Shown here one piece after another: positions 17,901 through 27,100 of a stretch of DNA of 64,000 bases. The notes below the pieces were generated by a model. It searched no databases. It was not told where the DNA came from and worked only from the letters and a program-made list of their open reading frames with translations. Made by a program: the position numbers and the translations under genes. The DNA is taken from NCBI GenBank assembly GCA_963971285.1, contig OZ020262.1, positions 9,802,745 to 9,866,744 on the forward strand, in the 5' to 3' direction. Within the stretch, counting starts at the first letter, position 1. Every line of letters begins with the position of its first letter. The DNA comes from Astropecten irregularis (taxonomy: Eukaryota; Echinodermata; Asteroidea; Paxillosida; Astropectinidae).

Positions 17901-18961
17901 TCAAATAACCACAAGGGAAACTGACTGGCGGTCTGTGCGTGGTTTCATGGCTTCTGACTGCCAAACAAACAAAGATAGTTTACTATTTGGGACACTGCCA
18001 ATGTGGGGCTGGATAGCTCAGTTGGTAGAGCGCCTGTACGGTATTCAGGAGGTCACTGGCGCCTGTACTGTATTCAGGAGGTCACCGGTTCGAATCCCGC
18101 TCCAGTCAATTTTTCTTTGTTCACTTTTCAATTTCTTTTTGCCTCACGGAGTCCATGTCTGTTTCAATTTCTTGATTGTGTGATGATAAACCGTGCATCG
18201 TGCTTCTCTTTGCAGAAACAGCAAACCGGTCAAGATTAACAGGAACAAGCCCAAAATGCCGGTAAGAAACAGTCGTCAATTACCAAGCCATTTAATGAAC
18301 CTGTTTGTTTTACACAAACTCTTATTTTAGTTAGTAATCCCACAGTCGTACTTACTTAGGGCCTTTTCAAACTCAGGCTCAGGCTCTGGAACCATTTAAT
18401 GAATCCATTCTAAAATAATGGGTATCAAAATAGAGGCTTTTGACTGCGGTTTGGAAGTAGATTCTCTGATTTGAAAAGGAAAAACAGAGCTTCAGCTTCA
18501 ATGCAAAACCACAACCTATATTTTCAGCATATGAATGACAGAGCCTGAGCCTGAGCACCTGTCTCATAAACGCCCTAAGTCACGCAGCAAGACAGTCCAT
18601 GCTGCTGCCACTTGCCACATGGACATTTTTCGCCTCCAGAGGGCTCACTTCTCTTTGTGTAGCAACTGCCAGGCCATTCTTATTGGTTTTGCTTTTTGTC
18701 TTAATGTCAATTTTTTTATTGCAGTTCATTGAAAAAAGGTGTACAAATATGTCAATACATTTGATGAGTAATTTGAGTATTGAGTAACTTGAGTAACAAA
18801 ACCATTTTGTACTTTATTTTGTTTTTCTTCAGATCAGCGACGGCACGTTAAACGATCGTTTCGGTCAGCTGCAGCAGCCTAACATCCCCAAGGGCAAGAA
18901 ACAGAGGAGAAGGAATCCACAGGGAGGAAGCACGGGTGGAAGAACAGTTCTCCTGGTTTGA
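11972..18961 (+). CDS. FYTTD1: UAP56-interacting factor / FYTTD1 homologue (mRNA export adaptor)
   Basis: UIF/FYTTD1 binds the DEAD-box helicase UAP56 and helps load the NXF1 export receptor onto mRNA. Seven coding exons were assembled: 11972-11996, 15729-16018, 16542-16709, 17109-17257, 17598-17867, 18216-18261 and 18833-18961, with GT-AG borders and matching phases. The product is 358 residues, against about 318 in human. The UAP56-binding motif is at the extreme N-terminus, MDKIDMSLDDIIKQNRKE, split by intron 1 after MSL. The middle is basic and rich in Arg, Gln and Gly, with a poly-Gln run in exon 3. Exon 5 holds eleven RxNAQ-type pentapeptides and then LLTISISNPRAMQ, which corresponds to the conserved ILTVSIDNPGA block of vertebrate UIF. 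The last exon has TLNDRFGQL, matching the family's C-terminal TLNERFG motif, and then a basic tail. The domain order is that of UIF rather than ALYREF, as there is no RRM. Confidence 0.93.
12153..13070. mobile_element. 918-bp TTAA element in FYTTD1 intron 1
   Basis: TTAAGGCTGAGTCGGAACGG at the left is mirrored by CCCGAGATGACTCAGCCTTAA at the right (GGCTGAGTC / GACTCAGCC). Sub-terminal sequence is full of CGGTCGG, CCGACCG and GGAACACCGG in both orientations. The centre is single-copy-like, includes TACATG-rich DNA, and has no recognisable transposase. Confidence 0.75.
13270..13524. mobile_element. Inverted-repeat element, arms about 46 bp
   Basis: GGTAACGGTGTACAAGCAGG and TCCGATACCTATAAAGGG at the left are mirrored by CCCTTTACAGGTATCGGACC and TGCTTGTACACTGTTACCG at the right, with only a few mismatches. 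Located in FYTTD1 intron 1. Confidence 0.8.
13547..13673. repeat. Near-perfect long palindrome
   Basis: The sequence folds about 13620: GCTTCTACTTACCTAAA on the left and TTTAGGTGAGTAGAAGC on the right, extending outward through GGGTACCAGCTAACC and GAGTGTACTAAACTTCAGG. The left arm has a 22-bp internal duplication (TTTAGTACACTC twice). There is almost no loop. Located in FYTTD1 intron 1. Confidence 0.85.
13674..14082. other. A-rich intron DNA
   Basis: Dense in AAATAAATATAAAT-like words, with two copies of a diverged segment around AGGGGCTCTCCAGACCAATTGA and AGGGTTTCTCCAGACTGATTGA. No exon was recognised. Confidence 0.5.
14083..14176. mobile_element. Family B right-end fragment
   Basis: TATGTTTCTACCAGCACCAT and AATCTTGTACGGTACATTTAA match the right end of B elements. 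It shares its terminal TTAA with the family A copy that follows. Confidence 0.65.
14177..14529 (-). mobile_element. Family A TTAA element, inverted
   Basis: Starts TTAAAGGTAGTTTCATACTT and ends ACCCTTTAATAAT, with the internal family words reversed relative to the copy at 4054 (TTGCCCATGAATCTGTATTT near 14488). Confidence 0.8.
14530..15229. other. FYTTD1 intron 1, unique DNA
   Basis: No exon, RNA gene or repeat family was recognised. Confidence 0.5.
15230..15331. mobile_element. Small inverted-repeat element, family T
   Basis: AATTGGTTTTGCAATAACACC with its ATGAGA neighbour is mirrored by TCTCGTGATGTTACCGCAAA and ACCAATT. Related in wording to the larger element at 20569. Confidence 0.7.
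16045..16275. mobile_element. Family M element in FYTTD1 intron 2
   Basis: CTGGAGCCAATTTCATGGAG at the left, then TTTGATACTCATGGTCAGTG and AACAACAGCCAAAGAACAAT. The right end is decayed. Better copies are at 27512, 51275 and 63156. Confidence 0.7.
16795..17005. mobile_element. Decayed MITE with GGATTCCATGAAAT end
   Basis: Contains TTCTTCGCTTACGATTGCAG and ends GCGGATTCCATGAAATTAGG. It shares both words with the element at 19866-20150. In FYTTD1 intron 3. Confidence 0.55.
17650..17829 (+). repeat. 15-bp coding tandem repeat in FYTTD1 exon 5
   Basis: Eleven consecutive pentapeptides of the form [R/K]-x-N-A-Q (x = G, V, I or A; two have V or T for A), then KTNPK. Codons are nearly identical between units (CAACGCCCAGAG), so the array grew by slippage or unequal exchange within a disordered basic region. 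Confidence 0.92.
17891..18148 (+). mobile_element. Family S element with left terminal arm and duplicated pseudo-anticodon region
   Basis: The left end AATATAATCATCAAATAACC, ACAAGGGAAACTGACTG is the reverse complement of the right end seen in other S copies (21380, 55840). The tRNA-like core (18005-18107) has the segment GCGCCTGTACGGTATTCAGG duplicated. The tail TTTTTCTTTGTTCAC follows. It begins 23 bp beyond the donor of FYTTD1 exon 5. Confidence 0.8.
18357..18578. mobile_element. Family G element in FYTTD1 intron 6
   Basis: Begins AGGGCCTTTTCAAACTCAGG and has CAGGCTCAGGCTC inside; the right end is GAGCCTGAGCCTGAGC then GCCCTAAG. Centre: AAAACAGAGCTTCAGCTTCA, CACAACCTATATTTTCAGC. Confidence 0.75.
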
Positions 18962-18971
18962 TTATACAAAA

Positions 18972-18977
18972 AATAAA
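18972..18977 (+). terminator. Candidate poly(A) signal of FYTTD1
   Basis: AATAAA occurs only 11 bases past the stop codon, which is unusually close. Further AATAAA hexamers at 20395 and 22244 could be the used sites, giving a 3'-UTR of 1.4 or 3.3 kb. Confidence 0.3.
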
Positions 18978-19489
18978 AAATATCGTCACAAACAGACTAC
19001 TTAATACCATCTTGAAAATGATAATAAGAAGTACTTGAATGCACAACTGAAAGGCAGTGCCAGCTGTTTCATTGTCTTCTGTATTCCTGCCGTAAGCATT
19101 CATATTTTTGTAAAGGGTTGATAATTCTTTCTCGCTCTTTAACGGCTTGGAATTACTAGCCTTGCTTTGCACAAATTCCACACAAATTGACGTACTGGTT
19201 GGATTCTCAAGAAAAATCCTAGATCATTTTTTGTTCCGTGTGGGAAATGTGCCGAGTTTGGGTTATTATTTTTCAATGGCAGAGTGCAACTCTCACACCG
19301 GGCAGAAACTTTGTTCTTCAAGAAGCAATAGGCAGTTTGTTCTTGCCAAGAGGAATTTCTGCGAGAGAAACTGAAGTGTCCGTCACTTGAAAAGGTGCCA
19401 AGGCAATGGTCGGGGGCAATAAAGGCAGTAGCCTTGGCGTGTTCTCGGTCGAGAAAGCTTACAAATTGCCAAAACACACAAAATGACCA

Positions 19490-19648
19490 ATACAGTGCTC
19501 ATTAGCCAAAATAATGACCTGAAATGTATCAAATGCTTGGAGTTAGGAGGACCTGATGTTTCAATCCTAGTAGGCTCTTAAAGGCTAGCCTCTGAGTAAA
19601 GATTCTGCTAGGATTGAAACGTCAGACCCTCATTACTTCAAGCACACA
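19490..19648. mobile_element. Family F fold-back element
   Basis: GCTTGGAGTTAGGAGGACCT at 19536 and its partner CAGACCCTCATTACTTCAAGC near 19627 flank GATTCTGCTAGGATTGAAAC. The outer left GCCAAAATAATGACCTGAAA matches copies at 34600 and 56270. Confidence 0.75.
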
Positions 19649-19865
19649 CAAAATGAATACAAATGGACAAATGCCATGGTCCATTTATATTTGTTTTCAA
19701 ATTTGTGCTCAATTGACTTTGACTCCTTCCCGCAAAATGTAAGAGTTTCTGAGATTTTGTTTCTGGAACAACCTACAATCTGACAAGAAGCCTGTCAAAT
19801 GGAATCAGTATTCAGTCCATTTACTTCATTTAAAATCTGTACCACCATCGCCTCGTAGTAGATCT

Positions 19866-20150
19866 GGGCCCAATTTTATGGAATCCATTACCCTATTAAA
19901 CAAAAAGTCTTCGCTTACGATAGCAGATTTTTACTGTTAGCATATTTCACAGTAGAGTTTTCTTTCTCCCCACACTAAGCGAGTACTTTCTGCAGCATGT
20001 TAGCAGAAAAAAAATCAAGCTTAGCTTAATGATTTTTCACTAACCGATTACAGATTACGGTTTGTGGATTCCATGAAATAGATTTCACATGTAGCAGTGC
20101 CCGTATAAGCACTAGGATAGGCCCTAACGGAGTTCACAAAATTGGGCCCT
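19866..20150. mobile_element. MITE with GGGCCCAATTTTATGGAATC termini
   Basis: The left GGGCCCAATTTTATGGA is mirrored at the right by GTTCACAAAATTGGGCCC. Inside are TCTTCGCTTACGATAGCAGA and GATTCCATGAAATAGATTTC. Confidence 0.7.
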
Positions 20151-20568
20151 GGCTTGGATTTCATTAGTCTTTGTCTTCTTATTTTTCGTTCTTTTTTTTT
20201 TTTTTTCACATGATCAAATTTGATCGCCTGCATTTTGCCTATCTGCATTTTTCAATTATTGTAAACCTTTGCTTCCCCGTCCTCGGAAAAAAAAAAACCC
20301 AGTTGATTTGGGGATGAAATAATGAAATGAAACATTCCACTGTCTTTATTCAGTGTGATTGTACCCATTCCTTTGACCTCACGTAATAAATTTTTCCCCT
20401 AAGAAACCTGTATTCGGTTGTAATTTATGTATTATATTCTGATTTCATTTTGATTTTGATTTGTTTTTAAACTCCTTCTTACTTTTACGTTTTATCAATT
20501 GAGATGAAATAATTTTGTTTCAAAGTTGAACGACTTTAGATTTGAGACTTTGTAAAGTGACAATTGGT

Positions 20569-20738
20569 ATGTGGATCAGTTTACGGTAACACCATGTAAC
20601 ATTCTTCGTACTTTCACACTTATTTCGTCACACTTTTGGTTAGGTCTCAATGTTTCCACTAGCCTGCTCTAGTCTCCTGATGATGACCAGTACGAACGAA
20701 CGAATATAACATGGTGTTTCCGCAAACCGATCCACATT
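20569..20738. mobile_element. Family T inverted-repeat element carrying a CTGATGA motif
   Basis: ATGTGGATCAGTTTACGG and TAACACCATGTAAC are mirrored by ATAACATGGTGTTTCCGC and AAACCGATCCACAT. The middle holds CTCCTGATGATGACCAGTACG, a relative of the motif at 5735. Confidence 0.8.
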
Positions 20739-21249
20739 TCAAGATATGATTACTAAGTGCAAAAAGAATTGACATTGTGTTTTACACTGGGTCATGGAAA
20801 TCTTTTCCAATTTTTAAGGGAAATATGAAATCCTAGAAAGGTCTTAAAAATCTTGAAGGAATTCATGGGAACCTTGCAATATGTGGTTCATGGAAATCTC
20901 CCAAAAGCAAAGAAAAGCAATGCTTAAGGTTTGCAAAATCAGTAAAGCTTGTAAATTTTGACTCAAGAAAAAAAAATGAGAATGAATTTCTTGTCATTTC
21001 TTTGATGATTGTAGATTTCAAACTTCAGTTAGAATCCAGTTAAAATAGTATGGGTAGTTTTGTGTGTAAATCAAGTGTATTTATTAATGCCATTAATTGG
21101 GAATTTATTTCATATTTTGTAGTGCCTTTCCCAGGTGGTGTCAATTGTCGTTTGTTCTCGTTTATTTTCTTGTACATTAAAATCACAATCTTTGATTTAT
21201 CTTCCTAAGTGTGCTTCTGCATATGTTATCTTCCTGTTTTATATTTATT

Positions 21250-21420
21250 GAAATGTGAACAAAGAGAAAAATTGACTGGAGCAGGATTCAAACCGGCGAC
21301 CACCTGAACACCATACAGGAGTTCGCCGGTTCAAATCCCGCTCCAGTCAATCTTTCTTTGTTCACTTTTCAATGACTTTAAATTCAGTCAGTTTCCGTAG
21401 TGGTTACTTGATGTTTTATA
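21250..21420. mobile_element. Family S fold-back: inverted tRNA 3' halves
   Basis: The left arm GTGAACAAAGAGAAAAATTG, ACTGGAGCAGGATTCAAACC, GGCGACC is mirrored by TTCGCCGGTTCAAATCCCGC, TCCAGTCAATCTTTCTTTG, TTCAC. Only about 20 bases separate the arms. The family right end follows (CAGTCAGTTTCCGTAGTGG). There is no A-box half. Confidence 0.85.
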
Positions 21421-22674
21421 TTTAGCGTGAAATATTTTTAGGTTTTTTTTGGGGGGGGGGGATCTTGTTATTAAAGCAGTTGTCTTCCTGGTGTGAGTTC
21501 TAGTTCAGGCAGTGCATTATGGTATTTGTGTCCTTAAGCGAGACACTTTGCAGTGATTGTTTCTCTCGGCCGAGGAGCGTATGGGCTACATTGGAGTGTA
21601 AAGTTTATTTTATTATTTTAAGGCCCATGTCATATGTGGCAATTTACAGGCAACCAGTTTCAGGCAATCTTCAAGAACAAAAATAATAGTCTTCATCTTT
21701 AAATCTTGATTTAATTTTATAGGGGATAATGAGAAACTGACAGAAAAGTGACTTTTTGTTCTACCAAGACTTTCATCTTGGTTGCCTCAAAGTTACCTGG
21801 AAAATTTGCCTTGTGTGACAATTCCCTAATGTTTATTTCATTGTTCACTGCTGTCCTATTGTGTAATATTCGTACATGTATCTCCCTACTATATGAATTT
21901 TCAATGAATTATGGTTATGTGATTCTAAATTAATTTCTTGGATGCCAAAAACGAACAACTAAACAAAGAAAGAAACTAGAAGTATTTAAACAAAGAACAA
22001 ATGAATTACGCAAACTGTTATTTTTTAGTTTCCCCCTGGAATAATTTAAATAATATTAATGTCAACAAACTGTATTTGCTGCAGAAAATAACTGGAAATT
22101 TTGATGGTATAACCTTGTTTTGGGCCTCTTATTTTTAGGGGATGTGCTTTTTAGAACTTTCTGTACTGTGGTTGATATTTTCGTTTGACAGAAAAAGATG
22201 ATAAATTTGTATGATGTTATTATTTAGATTTCTAACGAGTTGTAATAAAAAGTGAGTACATTTTAGACTACCTTTTTGTGTATGTTTCTGAGTCATTATT
22301 GTGTACAAATTATGAGATTGTTCTTCAATTGACCGATATTGGACATAAAAATAAGAGTTTCTGGACCAATTGCAACTCTCAGAAAAAGGCTACCTCTTCC
22401 CAAATGTCTTCAAGGAAATATGACGGTGCTTTTTCACATTTGTTGAGGTCAAAATGTTTCTCCAATGAGTGTCCAAAATCAAATTTAGGTTTTGATGCTG
22501 CAAATAATTATTACAACTGGGGTATTAGGGAGACACGTTAGCATCTAAAAGTGGACATTAGGGAGACACCAGGACTTAGGGAGACTTTTCAATGTCTCCC
22601 TAAGATATTAAGGTACCAGCTACCTTTCAAAGACATATTTTTACTGTCCATATTTTTAATATAAGACAGATAAT

Positions 22675-22933
22675 CAGGCGCGGTTCTAGAGTCAAAATTT
22701 GGGGGGGGGGGGGCTAGAAGACCCAATATTTTGGGTTCTTCTAACATTCGCTTCTGCTATGTCTTATTAGGGGTCGAAAAACATGCACATTATAGCCCAC
22801 ACAACGCATTTTGTATGTAATTGGCGCTTAATAACTGAAAAAATACAGTATTTTCAACAACAAAAAATTTCACTTGCATTTTTTTTGGGGGGCTAGACAA
22901 AATTTTGGGGGGGCTACAGTAGAACCGCGCCTG
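22675..22933. mobile_element. hAT-like MITE with 8-bp target duplication
   Basis: CAGGCGCGGTTCTA at the left is the exact complement of TAGAACCGCGCCTG at the right. Flanks CAGATAAT and CAGGTAAT differ at one base, as expected of an aged 8-bp duplication. Sub-terminal G-runs are mirrored in character but not sequence. Confidence 0.85.
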
Positions 22934-24123
22934 CAGGTAATGCTCTCAATATGAACATATGTCAATTTCAAGTTCATTGGTTTGGAGGATGTTTAGAAAT
23001 TTAGGTTAGTAAAGTTTATGCACGACCCCTATGGGAAAGTCTCCCTAAGGTCTCATCCTCGGTTATCATAACAACTTTAATGATTTTGGTTTCATACGCT
23101 ATTATGACGCAACTTGGGTGAAGTAAGTAATATTGAGTATTATTTAAGAAAAATGGATACATTTTTCTCTAAACCCTGTCCGCCTTCTACATTCAAGGTA
23201 ATAGAACTTGCCCAAGATGTTACCTTTAAACGGCTACATCTAGTAATCAAGTAACTGTAGATACGGTTTGTTTTGAAGGTATTCATTCTCAGTTGCCGTC
23301 GGCAGACGATAAACTCAATCCACACATTGCCCATGGTATTTGCATATGTGAATAATCAGTGTGGAGATCATGATTCACATTTAAAGGGAAGATAAAGATG
23401 TTCTGTACTTATGCTTGTAATTTCTCGTTTTGTTGAAGAAGAAGAAGACATGTTTTATGGTTAAAACTTACAAACAAAATTGGCAATTTCATTCAGTTCA
23501 TGACAGAGAGAGTTTACTATCGTAACAAATATTCCAGATATTTTAGTTAAGTCTCTTTCACACACCTTTCTAGAACATCCAGTAGGCCCTACAATTGTGA
23601 TTTATTCTTTTATCTATTTATTTCATTAATTATCGTTATCATTGTTATAATACTTGTTTATGATTTTGGTTATAATTATAACATTAATTGATTTTTTTTG
23701 TTTCTTGTAACTTTTCTTCAGAAAATGAAAATGAAACAAAAAAATTTTCCTCGGTCCGTTTTGGAATTGGTTCCCCTTGAAAATCAAATTATGATGATAT
23801 GCACTCGTTGGTTGTTTGATAAACCAAGTGATATAAGTCTTGCCCTAAGACAATTATTTACTTTTAAAAATAGAAACCACCTCGGGGCATATCATGTGAG
23901 GGCGGGCTTTAGACCTCGTGGTCATCACCTGCTGCTATTTGATCCGTGCGCTTTTACAGTGCACAAACCACGCATACCATACAACACGCACGTAAAACTA
24001 GCATTCAATACCAGAAGCTCCAGCCAAAATGACACATCGGTTGGACCACAAGGCAAACTTTTTGGAGCATTTAAACACAGTCTTCGCGAATTTCCTGCCG
24101 TTGTAAAACCCCGAGTTTGAAAG

Positions 24124-27100
24124 ATGGAATTCTTGTCTACACCCAGGCGGATTATTACCGTTTTAGCCCTGGTTTCTGCGATTCTTGCCGTGTTTAAAGA
24201 AAACATCGCCAGTGCAACGGTAAGTTTTCATTTTGTTTCTGTGGGCACCATGTTGTCCACACGATCGTCGGCCGTGTGGAGCTGCAAGTGAACGGCCTGA
24301 CATGTGGTCGTGTGCCGCTAGTTTCGAAATCACGTACTAGTAGATTCGGTACTTTGGAAGCCGATATGCTCTGATTTTGCTTATATTATCCACAAAATAC
24401 AGTAATATTTTAGGGTAAGTGTGCATTAGTCCATAAGGATTATTTTCAGACATCGCTTTTACAGTAAACCACGGGAGGAACGAAAACTCTCACCTGTGTT
24501 GACCAGTTTTGATGTCCTCCTAAATATTATTAGCCAGGATAAATTTGCCTGGAAAGAGGGCTGGTCCTTGATTTTTGAGGGAAATTACGGGGGTCTGAAA
24601 ATAATCCTTTTGAACTAAAGCACACTAACCGGTAAATCCCCTAATATTTCATAGAATTTGTTGCTCATGTAGGCTTAGCACAGGGTTTGTGAAGCGCTGG
24701 GTATTAGTATCCTTGTGTTATTTCTGTCTGCTTGTTTGTCTGTAACCGTTAAATTTCACGGCTCGCCAATCAGGGTCAAATATCTTGCCCTTTTCCCCGA
24801 ACGGTTGCTATGTTGCTGTCGCCACAGACGCCATACCCTTTGTCGGTGTCAGATTTCAAAAGAAGGAAAAAGAGGGGACATTGGGCTAGTTGTGGTGCGA
24901 TATCCCTGGTGTGTATGGGATATTGATTGCAAGCTAGGGTTAAACTATCTTGGCGGTTACAGGAGAAATTTGTGTTTCAGTAACAGGGCTTGACAAAACA
25001 GGTGAATGTAAAGGATACTCTTTTACCAAAGCCGTGTTCCAAAGGGCCACGGTTGTTTGTCAATTACTGCTTAATAGTTAGCCTGGCGAGATTGATTCTG
25101 ATGAAAGTTCTTCATGTTACAAGTTTATAAATACAAAAACATTCAAGTTTACTTTTTACAAGTAATAAACTGCTGCAAACTGCTCACCAGCCAAAATGAC
25201 AAAATGTATCAATATGCTAGAGTAAGGAGGGGCTGATGCGTTTCGATCCTATCCGGATCTTTCTCAAACATGTCAAAGGCTAAAGTTTACTTTCTGTTGG
25301 AAGTATGTATTTGATATGTATTCAGAAAAGAAGTGTTTTAATTTCATTTGCAAGGAATAAAATGCCAGTAGTTAGGAGAAAGTAAAATATGAAATTGTAC
25401 AAGAATGATTCGGAACAAAATTACTGTTTTATTTGAGTATTTCATTGAACTAATTACACTTAACACTTGGGCTAAATGTTTGCCGTATTCTTTCAATTTC
25501 AGCTTAAATCTTTACAGATTGTTTGTAGTTCTATTCCCTTGAAATTGTATTAAAAAATGTCTTCAATATTAAAGTATTCTTACAGTCACTTGAAAAAAGA
25601 AATTCACCGCAGGCTAAAAACAGTCTTCCACGGTTAAAGAAATAATCCGGGGGCTTGATTTTCTTATTTTCCTGAGAAGGGGCCTAATGGCTCCAGACAA
25701 CTGTCTGAGTTTTCAACTGCACAACGCAATTTGTGGCAATTGTATGATCTGCACAGATTAGGATTGCAGTGACAGATTGGATTATGTTGTGTATTCCGTC
25801 AGGATTTCTTTGCACCGTAATTTCTAATGCATTTAATTCTATAAAACGGAGAGCACTAACTCCCTTTTAGTGAAACTGCCAGCAGAGCAGTATTTGGCAG
25901 ACTCGGCAAATTAGCCTCTTCGTTGAGTTTTGAAGGTATTCAAACAGATTAGTGTGCTGATTATACTGGCAAAATTCTATAAAACGGAGAGCACTTCCCC
26001 TTAGTGAAAAACTAGCGGAGCAGTATTTGGCACACTCGGCAAATTAGCCTCTTCGTTGAGTTTTTAAGGCATTCAAACAGATTAGTGTGCTGTATACTGG
26101 CAAAATTCTATAAAACGGAGAGCACTTCTCTTTAGTGAAAAACTAGCAGAGCAGTAGACCTATCTGGCAGACTCGGCAAATTAGCCTCTTCGTTGAGTTT
26201 TTAAGGCATTCAAACAGATTAGTGTGCTGTATACTGGCAAAATTCTATAAAACGGAGAGTACTTCCCTTTAGTGAAAAATTAGCAGAGCAGCATTTGACA
26301 GACTCGGCAATTATTGTGCTGTGTATACTGGCAAAAAGTCTGGCTTTCAAAGTGAAGAACGCCTAAGTATCTAGTAGCAACTGTAATCCTCTCACCCTGT
26401 TTCTTAATGCTTGAAATTTCTCGTTCTTTCTTTCTCTTTCCCGCAGTCGCTCTCTTTTTACCATGTAGTCTTGATTTTTCAGCCTGTAAAAAAAGTAGGT
26501 TAAACTGTAAAGCTGAATTAGCTTCGAATTGCCAAGGTCGCTTGCATTCCACCGGGAGAATTATATCACACTTCGGCTGCGTCGTGACTCGTACGCGCGC
26601 CTGACTGGATTACGTTATCGGCGCGCACTTTGGTATCGATAAATTGGAGACCGATTCTCATCAGTTCTGATCAGTGAAAGATGATCGGTAATAATTGAAT
26701 GGAATAAGTTAATTTAGACTGCATTTTTCATGCAAATTAGAAAATGGACATCAGAAAGGCACAAGAATTCATTTCTGTGGAAGATGTTTTCTTGCTGAAA
26801 TAATAGCATTAGGGATGTAATCTACTCATGAGATTATTATAGTGGAGAGCACTTAGTTCAACTTCAAACCATTTTAAGCTGATAACAGAATCCAAATTGA
26901 AACTATAACAAACTCAAAATTGACTCTTCCTACTTAAGTGATGACCAGACAAATTTGAGACTATTAGAAATGGATTAAAGTAATAAAGGTAATATAATAC
27001 TTTGGTTTTTATCAAAGAAATACAGATTCATGGGCAAAAATACCAAGACAGATACAGTAACAGTCATCTGTGAAAATTTCAGTCCCATACGTTTCCCACA

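Larger units (their letters stand above)
18978..24123. other. Gene-free interval after FYTTD1
   Basis: Contents seen: family F at 19490-19648, a MITE at 19866-20150, an inverted-repeat element at 20569-20738, an S fold-back at 21250-21420, a decayed SINE body near 21510-21600, and a hAT-like MITE at 22675-22933. The GGGAGAC/GTCTCCC words at 22525-22605 and 23030-23045 flank the last of these. The stretches 18978-19489, 20739-21249, 21601-22520 and 23060-24123 show nothing recognisable. Confidence 0.5.

Noticed and set aside
23698-24120. 140-codon open frame directly before the secreted-protein start
   Set aside because: It ends just before the ATG at 24124 and shows no family motif. The downstream ATG has a clear signal peptide and donor, so this is more likely promoter or 5'-UTR.
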